Part shown: positions 55,252-64,000 of the stretch, piece after piece
Position numbering within the stretch: position 1 is the first letter of the stretch
How the letters are laid out: every line of letters begins with the position of its first letter
Assembly (NCBI RefSeq): GCF_028640845.1
Contig: NC_080539.1
Coordinates: 368,051,233-368,115,232, forward strand
Direction of reading: 5' to 3'
DNA: 64,000 nucleotides
Origin: Ahaetulla prasina
Lineage: Eukaryota > Chordata > Lepidosauria > Squamata > Colubridae
The notes under the pieces: model-generated
Database searches by the model: none
The model's input: the letters and a program-made list of their open reading frames with translations, nothing else
Told to the model about the DNA's origin: nothing
Made by a program: the position numbers and the translations under genes

Positions 55252-55915
55252 CGTAACGGAGTTGGAAGGGACCTTGGAGGTCTTCTAGTCCAACCCCCTG
55301 CCCAGGCAGGAAACCCTACCACCATTTCAGACAAATGGCTATCCAACATTTTCTTAAAAATTTCCAGTGTTGGAGCATTCGCAACTTCTGCAGGCAAGTC
55401 GTTCCACTTATTGATTGTTCTCACTGTCAGGCAATTTCTTGCTTCTCTCCTTGATTAGTTTCCACCCATTGCTTCTTCTACCCTCAGGTGCTTTGGAGAA
55501 TAGTTTGACTCCCTCTTCTTTGTGGCAGCCCCTGAGATATTGGAACACTGCTATCATATCTCCCCTAGTCCTTCTTTTCATTAAACTAGACACACCCAGT
55601 TCCTGCAACCGTTCTTCATATGTTTTTAGCCTCCAGTCCCCTAATCCTCTTTGTTGCTCTTCTCTGCACTCTTTCTAGAGTCTCAACATCTTTTTTACAT
55701 CGTGGCGACCAAAACTGGATGAATATTCCAAGTGTGGCCTTACCAAGGCATTATAAAGTGGCACTAACACTTCACGTGATCTTGATTCTATCCCTCTGTT
55801 GATGCAGCCCAGAACTGTGTTGGCTTTTTTGGCAGCTGCTGCACACTGCTGGCTCATATCTAAATGGTTGTCCACTAGGACTCCAAGATCCCTCTCACAG
55901 GTACTACTATTGAGC
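55252..55915 (-). mobile_element. CR1 LINE 3' fragment
   Basis: Encodes [34 protein letters not shown] and MKRRTRGDMIAVFQYLRG in several frames; 3' UTR ends at 55255. The longest CR1 copy here. Confidence 0.88.
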
Positions 55916-56073
55916 AAGGTGCCCACAAGGAGTTTGGGCAGTACGTGTCTAAAAGGTTCGCCATCACTGGGCTGAAGGGTATTGCGGGTCTGCCCTTAAA
56001 TCTGTGTTAAGAGCATAAAATCAGGTTAGGGTGGATTAGAACTCGTTACGTTCTGTACGTACTGTTACGTATA

Positions 56074-56479
56074 CAGGTAGTCCTCGACTTAACGATAATT
56101 CGTTTAGGGATTGTTCCAAGTTACAACGGTGCTGAAAAAGTGAACGATGACCCGTTTTTCACACTTAATGACCGTCGCAGCATCTCCATGGTCACATGAT
56201 CAAAATTCAGACGCTTGGCAGCTGACTCATACTTATGACGATTGTAGTATATCCCGTGGGGTGTGTGTGTGTGTCACGTGATCATTTTTTGCAACCTTCC
56301 GACGAGCAAAGTCAGTGGCGAAGCCAGGTTCACTTAACAACCGTGGTCACTCATTTTAACAACTGCAGTGTTTCACTTAACAACTGTTGCAAGAAAGGTT
56401 ATGAAATGGGGCAAAATGCAAGGGTCTCACTTGGCAACAGAAATGTTGGGTGCTATTGTGGTAAGTTGAGGATTACTTG
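56074..56479 (+). mobile_element. Family A MITE, complete
   Basis: CAGGTAGTCCTCGACTTAAC ... GTTGAGGATTACTTG, TA at 56072-56073 and 56480-56481. Confidence 0.85.
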
Positions 56480-56689
56480 TACCATACTAGGTTTCCAGCA
56501 ATGGGCAGGCCACTATATCTTATTTTATTTCTACTTTTATTATATTTTATAAGATTTGTGTACTGCCCATCTAGAGGAGATTCTGGGCCTCGCCTCTTAA
56601 ATCGATCCATTAGATATCTAGCATTCTCCCACCCTCCTTTTTCAATTTGGCACCAACTGTGCTGTTCGGTGGTTTCTAAAAACATTTGG

Positions 56690-56884
56690 CTGACCTCATC
56701 TATGCTCAGAAGCTAAATAGGGTCAGGCCTGGTTAGTGGTTGGAAGGGAGGCCATCAGAAAATGATCAACCAGTCGGCTAGACTGTGAAGTCAGGGAAAA
56801 AATACACATCTTAAGAGAAAAAACCCCACACATCTTACCAAAAAACAAAACAAAAACCAACACGAAATCTCCAGGAATTGGATT
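56690..56884 (+). mobile_element. 5S rRNA-derived SINE-like element, copy 1
   Basis: 56690-56757 matches the 3' half of vertebrate 5S rRNA: AGAAGCTAAATAGGGTCAGG (A box) and GGTTAGTGGTTGGAAGGGAG (C box). Then a body with AGACTGTGAAGTCAGG and AAAAGGCAACC, shared with copy 2. Confidence 0.65.
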
Positions 56885-57163
56885 GACTCATAGGAGATTT
56901 AACAAAGAGGAAAAGGCAACCATTAATTTACTGATCTAGAACTGATCAGGAGGGTCAATTCAGCCTTCTCCTCCTTAATGGGTTTTTTGAGGGTACGGAA
57001 CAAAGCGAAGAAAGCTGTCGGAGAGCATGTGAGGGCCAGAAATGGAAAAGAAGGTGCTTTGGACATCCCATACGATATTTTGAAGGAGACCATGTAATTT
57101 GCCTGATGGAAAAACAAAACAAAACCAAGACTTCATTTGGAAATAGCTTTTTGTTTTGTTTTG

Positions 57164-57424
57164 TTTGTTTTTTTGTTTACATTTATACCCCGCCCTTCTC
57201 CAAAGACTCAGGGCGGCTTACAGTGTATAAGGCAATAGTCTCATTCTATTTGTATATTTTTACAAAGTCAACTTATTGCCCCCCCAACAATCTGGGTCCT
57301 CATTTTACCTACCTTATAAAGGATGGAAGGCTGAGTCAACCTTGGGCCGGGCTTGAACCTGCAGTAATTGCAGGCTTTGTGTTCTTAATAACAGGCTTTA
57401 CCAGCCTGAGCTATTCCGGCCCCT
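57164..57424 (-). mobile_element. SINE t1, complete
   Basis: GGCTCAGGCTGGTAAAGCC-type head; 3' end GAGAAGGGCGGGGTATAAAT. Confidence 0.85.
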
Positions 57425-57587
57425 TGTACTGTAGCTGGAGGTACTTTAATTTGGCTCCAACCAATGAGTGGGTTATTAGATTCAGTGTCCTAGTGGTCTC
57501 CTTCCTGTTCTATGGTTGAGTTCCTGTGACACCCTGACACATTGGCTAGCTTATTTTAGCCTAGTGCAGGCTAGCTTGCAAGTCCAG

Positions 57588-57675
57588 GTGGACAACTTTG
57601 AGACTTGTGGACTTCAACTCCCAGAATTCCTCAGCCAGCTTGTCTTAAAAGTCGCCAGGTTTGGAGACCCCTGGC
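57588..57675. mobile_element. Family P palindromic MITE, shortened
   Basis: CAACTTTGAGACTTGTGGAC and TCGCCAGGTTTGGAGACCCC; most of the second arm is deleted. Confidence 0.6.
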
Positions 57676-57901
57676 TGCCTAATGTGTTGTATGAACCCAA
57701 AAGGTGACTTCGCATTTCAGTATATTGTGTGAATCCAGAAAATAGCGTTTTTGACTGAATCATGATTGATTTAAACTTGGGTAAATGACTCATTTGGCTA
57801 TTGAATTTACTTAGCACTTTTGGAACCGTTTGAATTGGGTTATTCAATTAAATCAATTTTCTGAGTTCAGATTAAACACTAAAGTGGAGGCTAACCACAT
57901 G

Positions 57902-57976
57902 ACTTCCTTCCTTCCTTCCTTCCTTCCTTCCTTCCTTCCTTCCTTCCTTCCTTCCTTCCTTCCTTCCTTCCTTCCC
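57902..57976. repeat. (TTCC)n microsatellite
   Basis: About 18 TTCC units, then CCCTCCC. Confidence 0.95.
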
Positions 57977-58090
57977 TCCCTTCCTCCCAAGTTATCTAAC
58001 CCAATTTTGCGCTTTTTTCCTTTTTTTCTTCTACCTCAAAATCCAGTCCTAGAATATGTTTTAGTTACGAAATTTATATGTCCCAACGCA

Positions 58091-58265
58091 GGTCAGCACC
58101 TGACCAACCATATCTGGATCCAGAAGCTAAGTAGGGTCGGCCTTGGTTAGTGCTTGGATGGGCCACAACTAGCAAATATAATAGCTAAAACCTAGACTGG
58201 GGAGTCAAGAAGAACCACACCCAAAGGCTGGAAAGGCAAATTATTTCCATGCCAAGAAAAGTCTG
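58091..58265 (+). mobile_element. 5S rRNA-derived SINE-like element, copy 2
   Basis: GCACCTGACCAACCATATCTGG-like head, AGAAGCTAAGTAGGGTCGGC and GGTTAGTGCTTGGATGGG from 5S rRNA; body with AGACTGGGGAGTCAAG and GGAAAGGCAAATTATTTCC. Confidence 0.65.
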
Positions 58266-58592
58266 GTTTTATCGGAGGAATCATGAGAAATCAAGTTTGA
58301 CTTGCGGGCATTTGTAGCTTTACTTCACTTTGCATGCAGTACTGTATCCTCATATAGTTTTGGGAGATCATCTAAGCCCATGATGGCGAACTTATGGCAT
58401 GCATGCCACAGGTGGCATGTGGAGCCATAGTGGTGGGCACTTGAGTGTTGCCCTAACTGAACTCCGGCACGTGTTTTTCGGGCCTTCCAGTCCCACTGGA
58501 AGTTGGGAAACAGTCTGTTTCTGGATTCTGGAGGGCCTCGGGGGTGGTGGTGGTGAGGAAGGCCCATTTTTCGCTCTTCTCAGGCTCCAGAG

Positions 58593-59366
58593 CAGTGGTC
58601 ACCAACTGGTGGTCCATGGACCATTGGTGGTCCAAGAGAAAATTTTGGTGGTCCACAGAAAAATTAATTGCATTTTTTGTATTGCACTAAATCACGGGGT
58701 CCTCCAACTACGGCCGCTGGGCTGGATGCATGCAATGAATGCTTGTGTTGCTGCAGAGAGTCTCCCCCTTTGGGGTCTTTTTGTGTGGGTCGGAGGGGGC
58801 AGAAATTCCAACTTGGGGTCTGCTTCAGCCTCCTGGTGCTGGGCTTTGGGCGAAGGCTGAAGGGAAGTGCCACTGGTGGCGAAGAGCCGGAGGGCCTTGT
58901 TCCAGTGGGACTGCATCATGGCCTGGAACTGGCTGACCATCTCAGCCTGCTGAGCCTCCAGGCGCCAGTAGCTGGCCTTGCACTCCTGCAGGTCTTCCCT
59001 CTGCTTGGAAAGCCTATGCTCGTAGTCCTCAGTGAGCTGGTTCTGCTGAGCCTCCTTCTCGGTCAGATCCAATTTGAACTGAGCTGTTTTGCCAACTCTT
59101 TCTCTCGTAATGGCTGCTTAGCTCCAACAACTGCTTCCTGTTGGGACCCTAAGGAATCCGGGGGTGGGAGGAGGCGAGGAGTGGCTGGGAGGGTGAGAGA
59201 GGCACCCCTCAACATGAATGACATCAAGTTGGCCACACCCACCCAGTCACATGATCACCTAGCCACAGCTATCCAGCCGGTCATTAGGCAGATCATATTA
59301 ATGGTCCACAGGATTTAAAATTATGAATTTAGTGGTCCCTGAGGTCTGAAAGGTTGGTGACTCCTG
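58593..59366 (-). mobile_element. Family H hAT element with captured coding-like sequence
   Basis: CAGTGGTCACCAACTGGTGG ... AGGTTGGTGACTCCTG inverted ends, perfect 8-bp duplication CTCCAGAG (58585-58592, 59367-59374). No transposase; the interior holds a coding-like coiled-coil fragment. Confidence 0.85.
58740..59135 (-). pseudogene. Coiled-coil gene fragment carried by hAT element
   Basis: The frame from 59072 down begins MDLTEKEAQQNQLTEDYEHR and continues with KQREDLQECKASYW and MVSQFQAMMQSHWNKALRLF, then a Pro-rich tail. It is rich in Glu, Gln, Lys and Leu in a coiled-coil pattern. Upstream, in shifted frames, KQLLELSSHYERK continues the theme, so at least one frameshift lies near 59090-59130. 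Codon use and complexity look like host coding DNA, unlike the surrounding MITE sequence. I cannot name the parent gene. It is enclosed within the hAT ends, so it was probably captured by the transposon. Confidence 0.5.
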
Positions 59367-59504
59367 CTCCAGAGGCTTTCTAGGAGCCTGGGGAGGGCAA
59401 AAACAGCCTCCCCTCCCCGGCGGCCCTCTTGCCGTCTTACCTGATTTCCAGCTCTGTCTCCCTAACCCTAACCAGAGGAAATGACTGGCTGCGCATGCAT
59501 TTAA

Positions 59505-59615
59505 ATATTTTGGGGGAGGGCTTATTTTCGAGGGGGGGCTTATTTTTAGCGCATGCGCTCAAAAGCCCGATTGGGCTTATTATCAGGGGAGGTCTTATTT
59601 TCAGGGAAACAGGAT
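59505..59615. mobile_element. GTTTCCC-type MITE fragment
   Basis: GGGCTTATTTTCGAGGGG and GGTCTTATTTTCAGGGAAAC match the ends of the 42148-43456 element. Confidence 0.6.
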
Positions 59616-59673
59616 ATTAATCTCTAAGCCACAGGCTCTCTTCACTTTGTCTGCTATACCAGGGGAAAGATTA

Positions 59674-60513
59674 CTGTATTTTTCGGAGTATAAGATGCAC
59701 ATTTCCCCCCCACTAAAAGGGGATGAAAATTTGGGTGCGTCTCATACACCAAATGTAGCCTCGCCCCCCCACTGCCCCCCCCCACCCTTTGGCAATTTAC
59801 CTCCTTGCGGCAAGAAGAAACAGCCCATTTCAGCTTCAGCACAGCCTAATTAGCACAAGTTGATTGTCGGTTGGATCGGCCTCCCGACCCTCAGCTGTTT
59901 AAGGCTGCAGGGATTGCCGTTGGCTATTGCTGTGCAGGCTTCTGCTGCTTGCTGCAAGGGGGTAAATAGCTGGGAGCAGATTTTTTTTCCCCTTGTGCTA
60001 ATCAAGCTATGCTGAAAACGAAAATGAAAGTAAAGCAGGCTGTTTGCTGCAAGGAGGCAAAATTGCTGGGAGGCAGATTTCTTTTTTCTTGTTTTCCTCA
60101 CCAAAAAAGATAAAGGTAAAGGTAAAGGTTCCCCTCACACATACGTGCTAGTCGTTCCTGACACTAGGGGGCGGTGCTCATCTCCGTTTCAAAGCCGAAG
60201 AGCCAGCGCTGTCCGAAGATGACTCCGTGGTCATGTGGCCAGCATGACTCAACGCCAAAGGCACACGGAACGCTGTTACCTTCCCACCAAAGGTGGTCCC
60301 TATTTTTTCTACTTGCATTTTTTACGTGCTTTCAAACTGCTAGGTTGGCAGAAGCTGGGACAAGTAACGGGAGCTCACCCCGTTACGCGGCAGCACTAGG
60401 GATTCGAACCGCTGAACTGCCGACCTTTTGATCGACAAACTCAGCGTCTTAGCCCCTGAGCTAAGGTAGGTGCGTCTTATAATCCGGAGCGTTTTAGACT
60501 CTGAAAAATACGG
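59674..60513. mobile_element. Mariner-like MITE J with Sauria SINE inside
   Basis: CTGTATTTTTCGGAGTATAA ... TCTGAAAAATACGG inverted ends, TA at 59672-59673 and 60514-60515. Confidence 0.8.
60112..60470 (-). mobile_element. Sauria SINE
   Basis: Minus-strand copy with GGTTCGAATCC B box, GCCAACCTAGCAGTTTGAAA and terminal ACCTTT repeats (AAAGGT on plus). Confidence 0.88.
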
Positions 60514-60540
60514 TAACTGTGGTTTGTTTTTTTAAATCAA

Positions 60541-60611
60541 GGTAACCTGCTTACCCAGTTATGAGATGGAACACTATGCTACATCCCATAATTGGGTAGG
60601 TCAGGTTGCCC
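60541..60611. repeat. Short foldback
   Basis: GTAACCTGCTTACCCAGTTA and its near inverse TAATTGGGTAGGTCAGGTTG around a 20-base loop. Confidence 0.6.
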
Positions 60612-60696
60612 TGATAAAATACACTTAGTATTTTTGCTTACCGTTGCTTAGTAAGCCTGACTGTTCTTGTCTACGGAGATTCTCAATCATCCAGGA

Positions 60697-60831
60697 CAGG
60701 CGTCTCCGACCTTGGTAACTTTAAGCCTGATGGACTTCAACTCCCAGAATCCCCCAGCCAGCAAAGCTGGTTAGGGAATTCTGGGAGTTGAAGCCCACCA
60801 GGCTTAAAGTTGCCAAGGTTGGAGACCCCTG
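60697..60831. mobile_element. Family P palindromic hAT MITE
   Basis: CAGGCGTCTCCGACC arms; flanks ATCCAGGA/TTCCAGGT. Inserted in a family D-type sequence that resumes at 60832-60915. Confidence 0.85.
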
Positions 60832-61460
60832 TTCCAGGTGATGGTTGTCCCAGAAGTGCTTTTTCAAAAGGCAGCTGGACTTTTCAGATGAAAGTCCGGT
60901 TGCTTTTTGAAGGGGACCTGTCAGTGCTTATTAAAAGCGAAGGCGCCGTTGATGTACTCCACGAAACATTTCTACAACCCCAAGCAATCGCAGCCAACTC
61001 TTTCTCAGTCAGAGACGAGCCAAAGGAAGGGCTTACGCTAGCTTGAAACTCCCCCGCCTCTTTTTTAGCCCTCAAACCGTCAGCCCTGCTATTCTTGCCC
61101 CCAGCCTATGACGACGACAGCAGAACCTGTCAATCTTGCTTGGTTTAGCCGCCGGCAAGGGCACGGAGACATAGGTAGATCAGCAAAACTTGGCAAGGAT
61201 TATTTGGCCCCGGGGAGAAAAATCTTCTTTCCACGACTGAGATTTGAATGTATGATATTTTTTTTCCCCCCAAATATTTCTTCTCGGTCCCATGGGGCAA
61301 AGATTTAAATGGGGTGTTGATGCTGGTGGCAGGGAGCGGCTCGCAAGGCTACCTCCCGGGAGATTTAGTTGTGCATTCGTGGCGTGCGTGCGGGTGAAGT
61401 CGCTCGACCCTGCAAAAATCCCAGACGCTCGCTTCTGAAACGGGGATTGGTATTTGTACA

Positions 61461-61676
61461 CAGGTAGTCCTCGAGTTACGGCCGCAATTGAGCAAAAAAA
61501 AATATAATATTCTGTTGTTCAGTGAGACGTTTGTTAAGTGAGTTTTTGCCTCATGTTAATGACCTTTCTTGCCGCAGTCGTTAAGCGAATCGCTGCAAGT
61601 TGTGGAGTTAGCAAGACGGTTGTTAAAATCAGTCTGGCCCCTCTGTTCACTTTGCTTATCGGAAGGTCGCAAAAGG
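61461..61676 (-). mobile_element. Family A MITE, left part
   Basis: CAGGTAGTCCTCGAGTTACG to CGGAAGGTCGCAAAAG; broken by a B fragment. A related piece resumes at 61975-62085. Confidence 0.7.
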
Positions 61677-61805
61677 TGGTGGGTTTCAAATTTTTTTACT
61701 ACCGGTTCTGTGGGTATGGCTTGGTAGACTGTAGAAGGATACCGTATAGCAGGGATCTCCAACCTTAGTCCCTTTAAGACTTGAGTCCCTCAGCCAGCTT
61801 TGCTG
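61677..61805. mobile_element. Family B and family P MITE fragments
   Basis: GTGGTGGGTTTCAAA with ACTACCGGTTCTGTGGGTAT (B, to 61740), then CAGGGATCTCCAACCTTAG (P half, to 61805). Confidence 0.6.
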
Positions 61806-61940
61806 TTTTTAAGGAAGTCTTTAAGAAGAGGTTGGATAACCATTTGTCTGAAGTGGTGTAGGCAGGGGGTTGGACTAGAAGACCTCCAAGGTCCCTTCCA
61901 ACTCTGTTATTCCATTCTGTTCTATTCTGAAAAAGAGAGA
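61806..61940 (+). mobile_element. CR1 LINE 3' end
   Basis: TAAGAAGAGGTTGGATAACC and GGACTAGAAGACCTCCAAGG, ending TTCTGTTCTATTCTG. Confidence 0.8.
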
Positions 61941-62087
61941 GAGAAAGAGAAAGAGAAAGAATTAGAATTAGTCATTAAACAAACCCAGCTTTCCACATTG
62001 ACTTTGCTTATCAGAAGCTGGTGGAGAGATCGCAGCTGACTCCAGGATGCTGCAATTGTTCTAATTATATTCCAGTTGCTGAACACT

Positions 62088-62325
62088 TATAACAGAGTTC
62101 GAAGGGACCTTGGAGGTCTTCTAGTCCAACCCCCTGCTTAGGCAGGAAACCCTACACCACTTCAGACAAATGGTTATCCAACATCTTCTTAAAAGCTTCC
62201 AGTGTTGGAGCATTCAGAACTTCTGCAGGCAATATTGTTCCACTGATTAATTATTACAACTGTCAGGAAATTTCCCCTTAGTTCTAAGTTGCTTTTCTCC
62301 TTGATCAGTTTCCACCCACTGAATA
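62088..62325 (-). mobile_element. CR1 LINE 3' end
   Basis: CAGAGTTCGAAGGGACCTTG to CTCCTTGATCAGTTTCCACC. Confidence 0.82.
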
Positions 62326-62326
62326 T

Positions 62327-62525
62327 AGAATAACAGAGTTGGAAAGGTCTTTTAGTCCAACCCCCTGCTCAGGCAGGAAACCCTACACCAGACAAATGGT
62401 TATCAAAAATCTTCTTAAAAACTTCACAACTTCTGCAGGCAAGTCGTTCCACTGATTCATCGTTCGAACAGTCAGGAAATTTCTCCTCAGTTCTCAGTTG
62501 CTTCTCTCCTTGATTAGTTTTTTTG
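62327..62525 (-). mobile_element. CR1 LINE 3' end, with deletions
   Basis: ACAGAGTTGGAAAGGTCTTT to TCTCTCCTTGATTAG; tandem with the previous copy. Confidence 0.8.
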
Positions 62526-62952
62526 GTGTCTTTTAGGTTCTGCAAGCTGCAGTTGTGAAAATTGAACTGGGGGACCGGGTGTGTGTGTGTGGGGGGTGGG
62601 ATTAGAAGTCTAGTTTAAGCCTGATTTATCTAGCTGGCGATACATTCTAAGCAACTTCCTTCCAGAATTGCTCATTTTCTGCAAATTTTTAATGTCAGTG
62701 TATTGGCATATGTGTTAATTGGGTGGGGAAGTTCTTCTGGACTTATGCCACTAATAAAAATGGCTTTCGATTGTTGGAAATTGATGTTAAGTTTCCTAGG
62801 AAGTTTGTGGTTTTTTCTGGAAATGGAGCCGTTTGCTGAGGATGAGGGATTCATTTAAATGGCCCAGCCTTCTGAGTAGAGAACTGTAATGTAAGATTAA
62901 TGATAAGCTATGGGGTTTTTTTTTTGTAATTTTTTTTATTTTTTAAAAAAAC

Positions 62953-63433
62953 GAATAGAATAAGAATAGAATAGAATAGAATAGAACAGAATTTTTTATT
63001 GGCCAAGTGTGATTGGACACACAAGGAATTTGTCTTGGTGCATATGCTCTCAGTGTACATAAAAGAAAAGATACCTTCATCAAGGTACAACATTTACAAC
63101 ACAAATGATGGTCAATATATCAATATAAATCATAAGGATTGCCAGCAACAAAGTTACAGTCATACAGTCATAAGTGGAAGGAGATGGGTGATGGGAACGA
63201 TGAGAAGGTTAATAGTAGTGCAGATTTAGTAAATAGTTTGACAGTGTTGAGGGAATTATTTGTTTAGCAGAGTGATGGCCTTCGGGAAAAAACTGTCCTT
63301 GTGTCTAGTTGTTCTGGTGTGCAGTGCTCTATAGCGTCGTTTTGAAGGTAGGAGTTGAAACAGTTTATGTCCTGGATGTGAGGGATCTGTAAATATTTTC
63401 ACGGCCCTCTTCTTGATTCGTGCAGTATACAGT
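62953..63433 (-). mobile_element. LINE-S 3' portion
   Basis: AATAG units at 62953-62990, 3' UTR, then the frame 63447-63256 (RIKKRAVKIFTDPSHPGHKL to PKAITLLNK). 5' truncated. Confidence 0.88.
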
Positions 63434-63669
63434 ATACAAATAAACATAAACAGTACGTTTTTTCTGAACAGAGTATTGACCGAGTCAAAATTTACAGCTT
63501 ATAAGTACTTCTCAAATATAACTTATATATTTCAATTTCTGCCATAATATTCACTTTTCTCTGTTTTTCATCTCTACTTAATATTTAATTTATGATCAAT
63601 TTGGTAATAAGATAGGCTATGTTGGTTCAAAAGTGGGCCCTGGTTATCAGGGAGATAACTTGGGTTTTA

Positions 63670-63768
63670 GAGGTAGTCCTTGACTTACGACCACAATGGA
63701 GCCCCAATTTTCCGTTGCTAAGCAAGTCAATTGTTATGTGAGTTTTGCCCCATTTCACAACCTTTCTT
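63670..63768 (-). mobile_element. Family A MITE fragment
   Basis: TA then GAGGTAGTCCTTGACTTACG; broken at CACAACCTTTCTT by CR1. Confidence 0.7.
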
Positions 63769-63774
63769 TAACAG

Positions 63775-64000
63775 ATTAGCAGAGTTGGAAGGGACCTTGT
63801 AGGTCATCTAGTCCAACCCCCCGCCCAGGCAGGAGACACTACACCATTTCTATCAGATGGCAGTCCAGTCTCTTCTTGAAAGCTTCCAGTGATGAAGCTC
63901 CCGCAACTTCTGAAGGCAACTTCTGTTCCATGGGTTGATTGTTCTCACTGTCAGAAAATTTCTCCTTATTTCCAGGTTGAGTATCTCTCCTTGTTCAGTT
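63775..64000 (-). mobile_element. CR1 LINE 3' end (cut by window edge)
   Basis: CAGAGTTGGAAGGGACCTTG ... TCAGAAAATTTCTCCTTATT. Confidence 0.8.

Larger units (their letters stand above)
54689..55969. mobile_element. Family G hAT element with SINE and CR1 inside
   Basis: CTGTGACGGCGAACCTATGG ... GGTTCGCCATCACTG; flanks GGCTAAGG/GGCTGAAGG. Non-coding apart from the insertions. Confidence 0.75.
58379..59430. mobile_element. Family G-type hAT element, split
   Basis: CATGATGGCGAACTTATGGC and GCCACAGGTGGCATGTGG mark one end; the sequence resumes after the H element at GCTTTCTAGGAGCCTGG. The other terminus is not located. Confidence 0.5.
49070..64000 (+). other. Inferred intron 1 of the rightward gene (partial)
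   Basis: All DNA to the right of the donor, filled with repeats listed separately. Stretches where I see no gene or known repeat: 49480-50585, 50831-52035 (TG run at 51214-51256), 54225-54688, 55978-56072, 56482-56688, 56885-57160, 57426-57587, 57676-57900, 58265-58378, 60916-61460, 62526-62950 and 63441-63668. Confidence 0.45.

Noticed and set aside
56690..56757. 5S rRNA gene
   Set aside because: Only the 3' half with substitutions, attached to a SINE-like body; not a functional 5S gene.
62526..62600. Acceptor-like TGTCTTTTAG followed by a short open stretch and GTGTGTG
   Set aside because: Immediately follows a CR1 tail and the donor is just a GT repeat; coding frame not recognised.

Overview
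The window looks like nuclear DNA of a squamate reptile, most likely an advanced (colubroid) snake. The evidence is the repeat content: a Sauria-type tRNA SINE in both orientations, abundant CR1 and L2-type LINEs, many hAT and TA-target MITEs, and five fragments of an L3/CR1-like LINE whose 3' end runs into an AATAG microsatellite, a combination described from colubroid snakes. There are no prokaryotic features.

Only one protein-coding exon can be named: the first coding exon of STK11 (LKB1), minus strand, 13402-13691. Its splice donor follows coding base 290, as in human STK11. The sequence to its left (1-13401) is STK11 intron 1, cut by the window edge; no exon 2 is seen. A CpG-rich promoter with CCAAT, NRF1 and YY1 motifs lies at 15640-16560. 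Because it is 2.3 kb upstream of the ATG and a good splice acceptor sits 15 bases before the ATG, I infer a 5' UTR intron. A second CpG island (48400-49380) has three ETS sites, a YY1 element and a splice donor, all reading to the right. It looks like the promoter and non-coding exon 1 of a gene transcribed away from STK11. In human the head-to-head neighbour of STK11 is SBNO2, so SBNO2 is the synteny-based guess, without coding proof. The DNA from 49070 to 64000 would then be its first intron.

Almost everything else is transposon-derived. The family names used below are mine. Family A is a roughly 390 bp TA-target MITE present about twenty times. Family P is a near-perfect palindromic hAT MITE. 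Families B, C, E, G, H and K are other hAT-type elements with 8-bp target duplications. LINE-S is the AATAG-tailed L3/CR1-like LINE; LINE-F is a second CR1/L2-group LINE; there are also CR1, L2-like, R4-like and L1 fragments. LTR-N is a family of five solo LTRs (about 520-610 bp), all in minus orientation with 5-bp duplications. Nesting is extensive and often dated by clean duplications, for example an A element holding an E element holding an LTR-N solo LTR at 26792-28038.

The observations most worth following are: LTR-N copies that share a compact NF-E2/ARE-like, CACCC and TATA promoter block and an acidic open frame; a hAT element (58593-59366) carrying a fragment that reads as a coiled-coil protein; a hAT family whose copies hold 1, 2, 4 or 14 units of one 41-bp repeat; a pair of inverted hammerhead-like motifs of Penelope type; two 5S rRNA-derived SINE-like sequences; and a filled/empty-site pair (about 16.6-17.9 kb and 46.3-46.5 kb).
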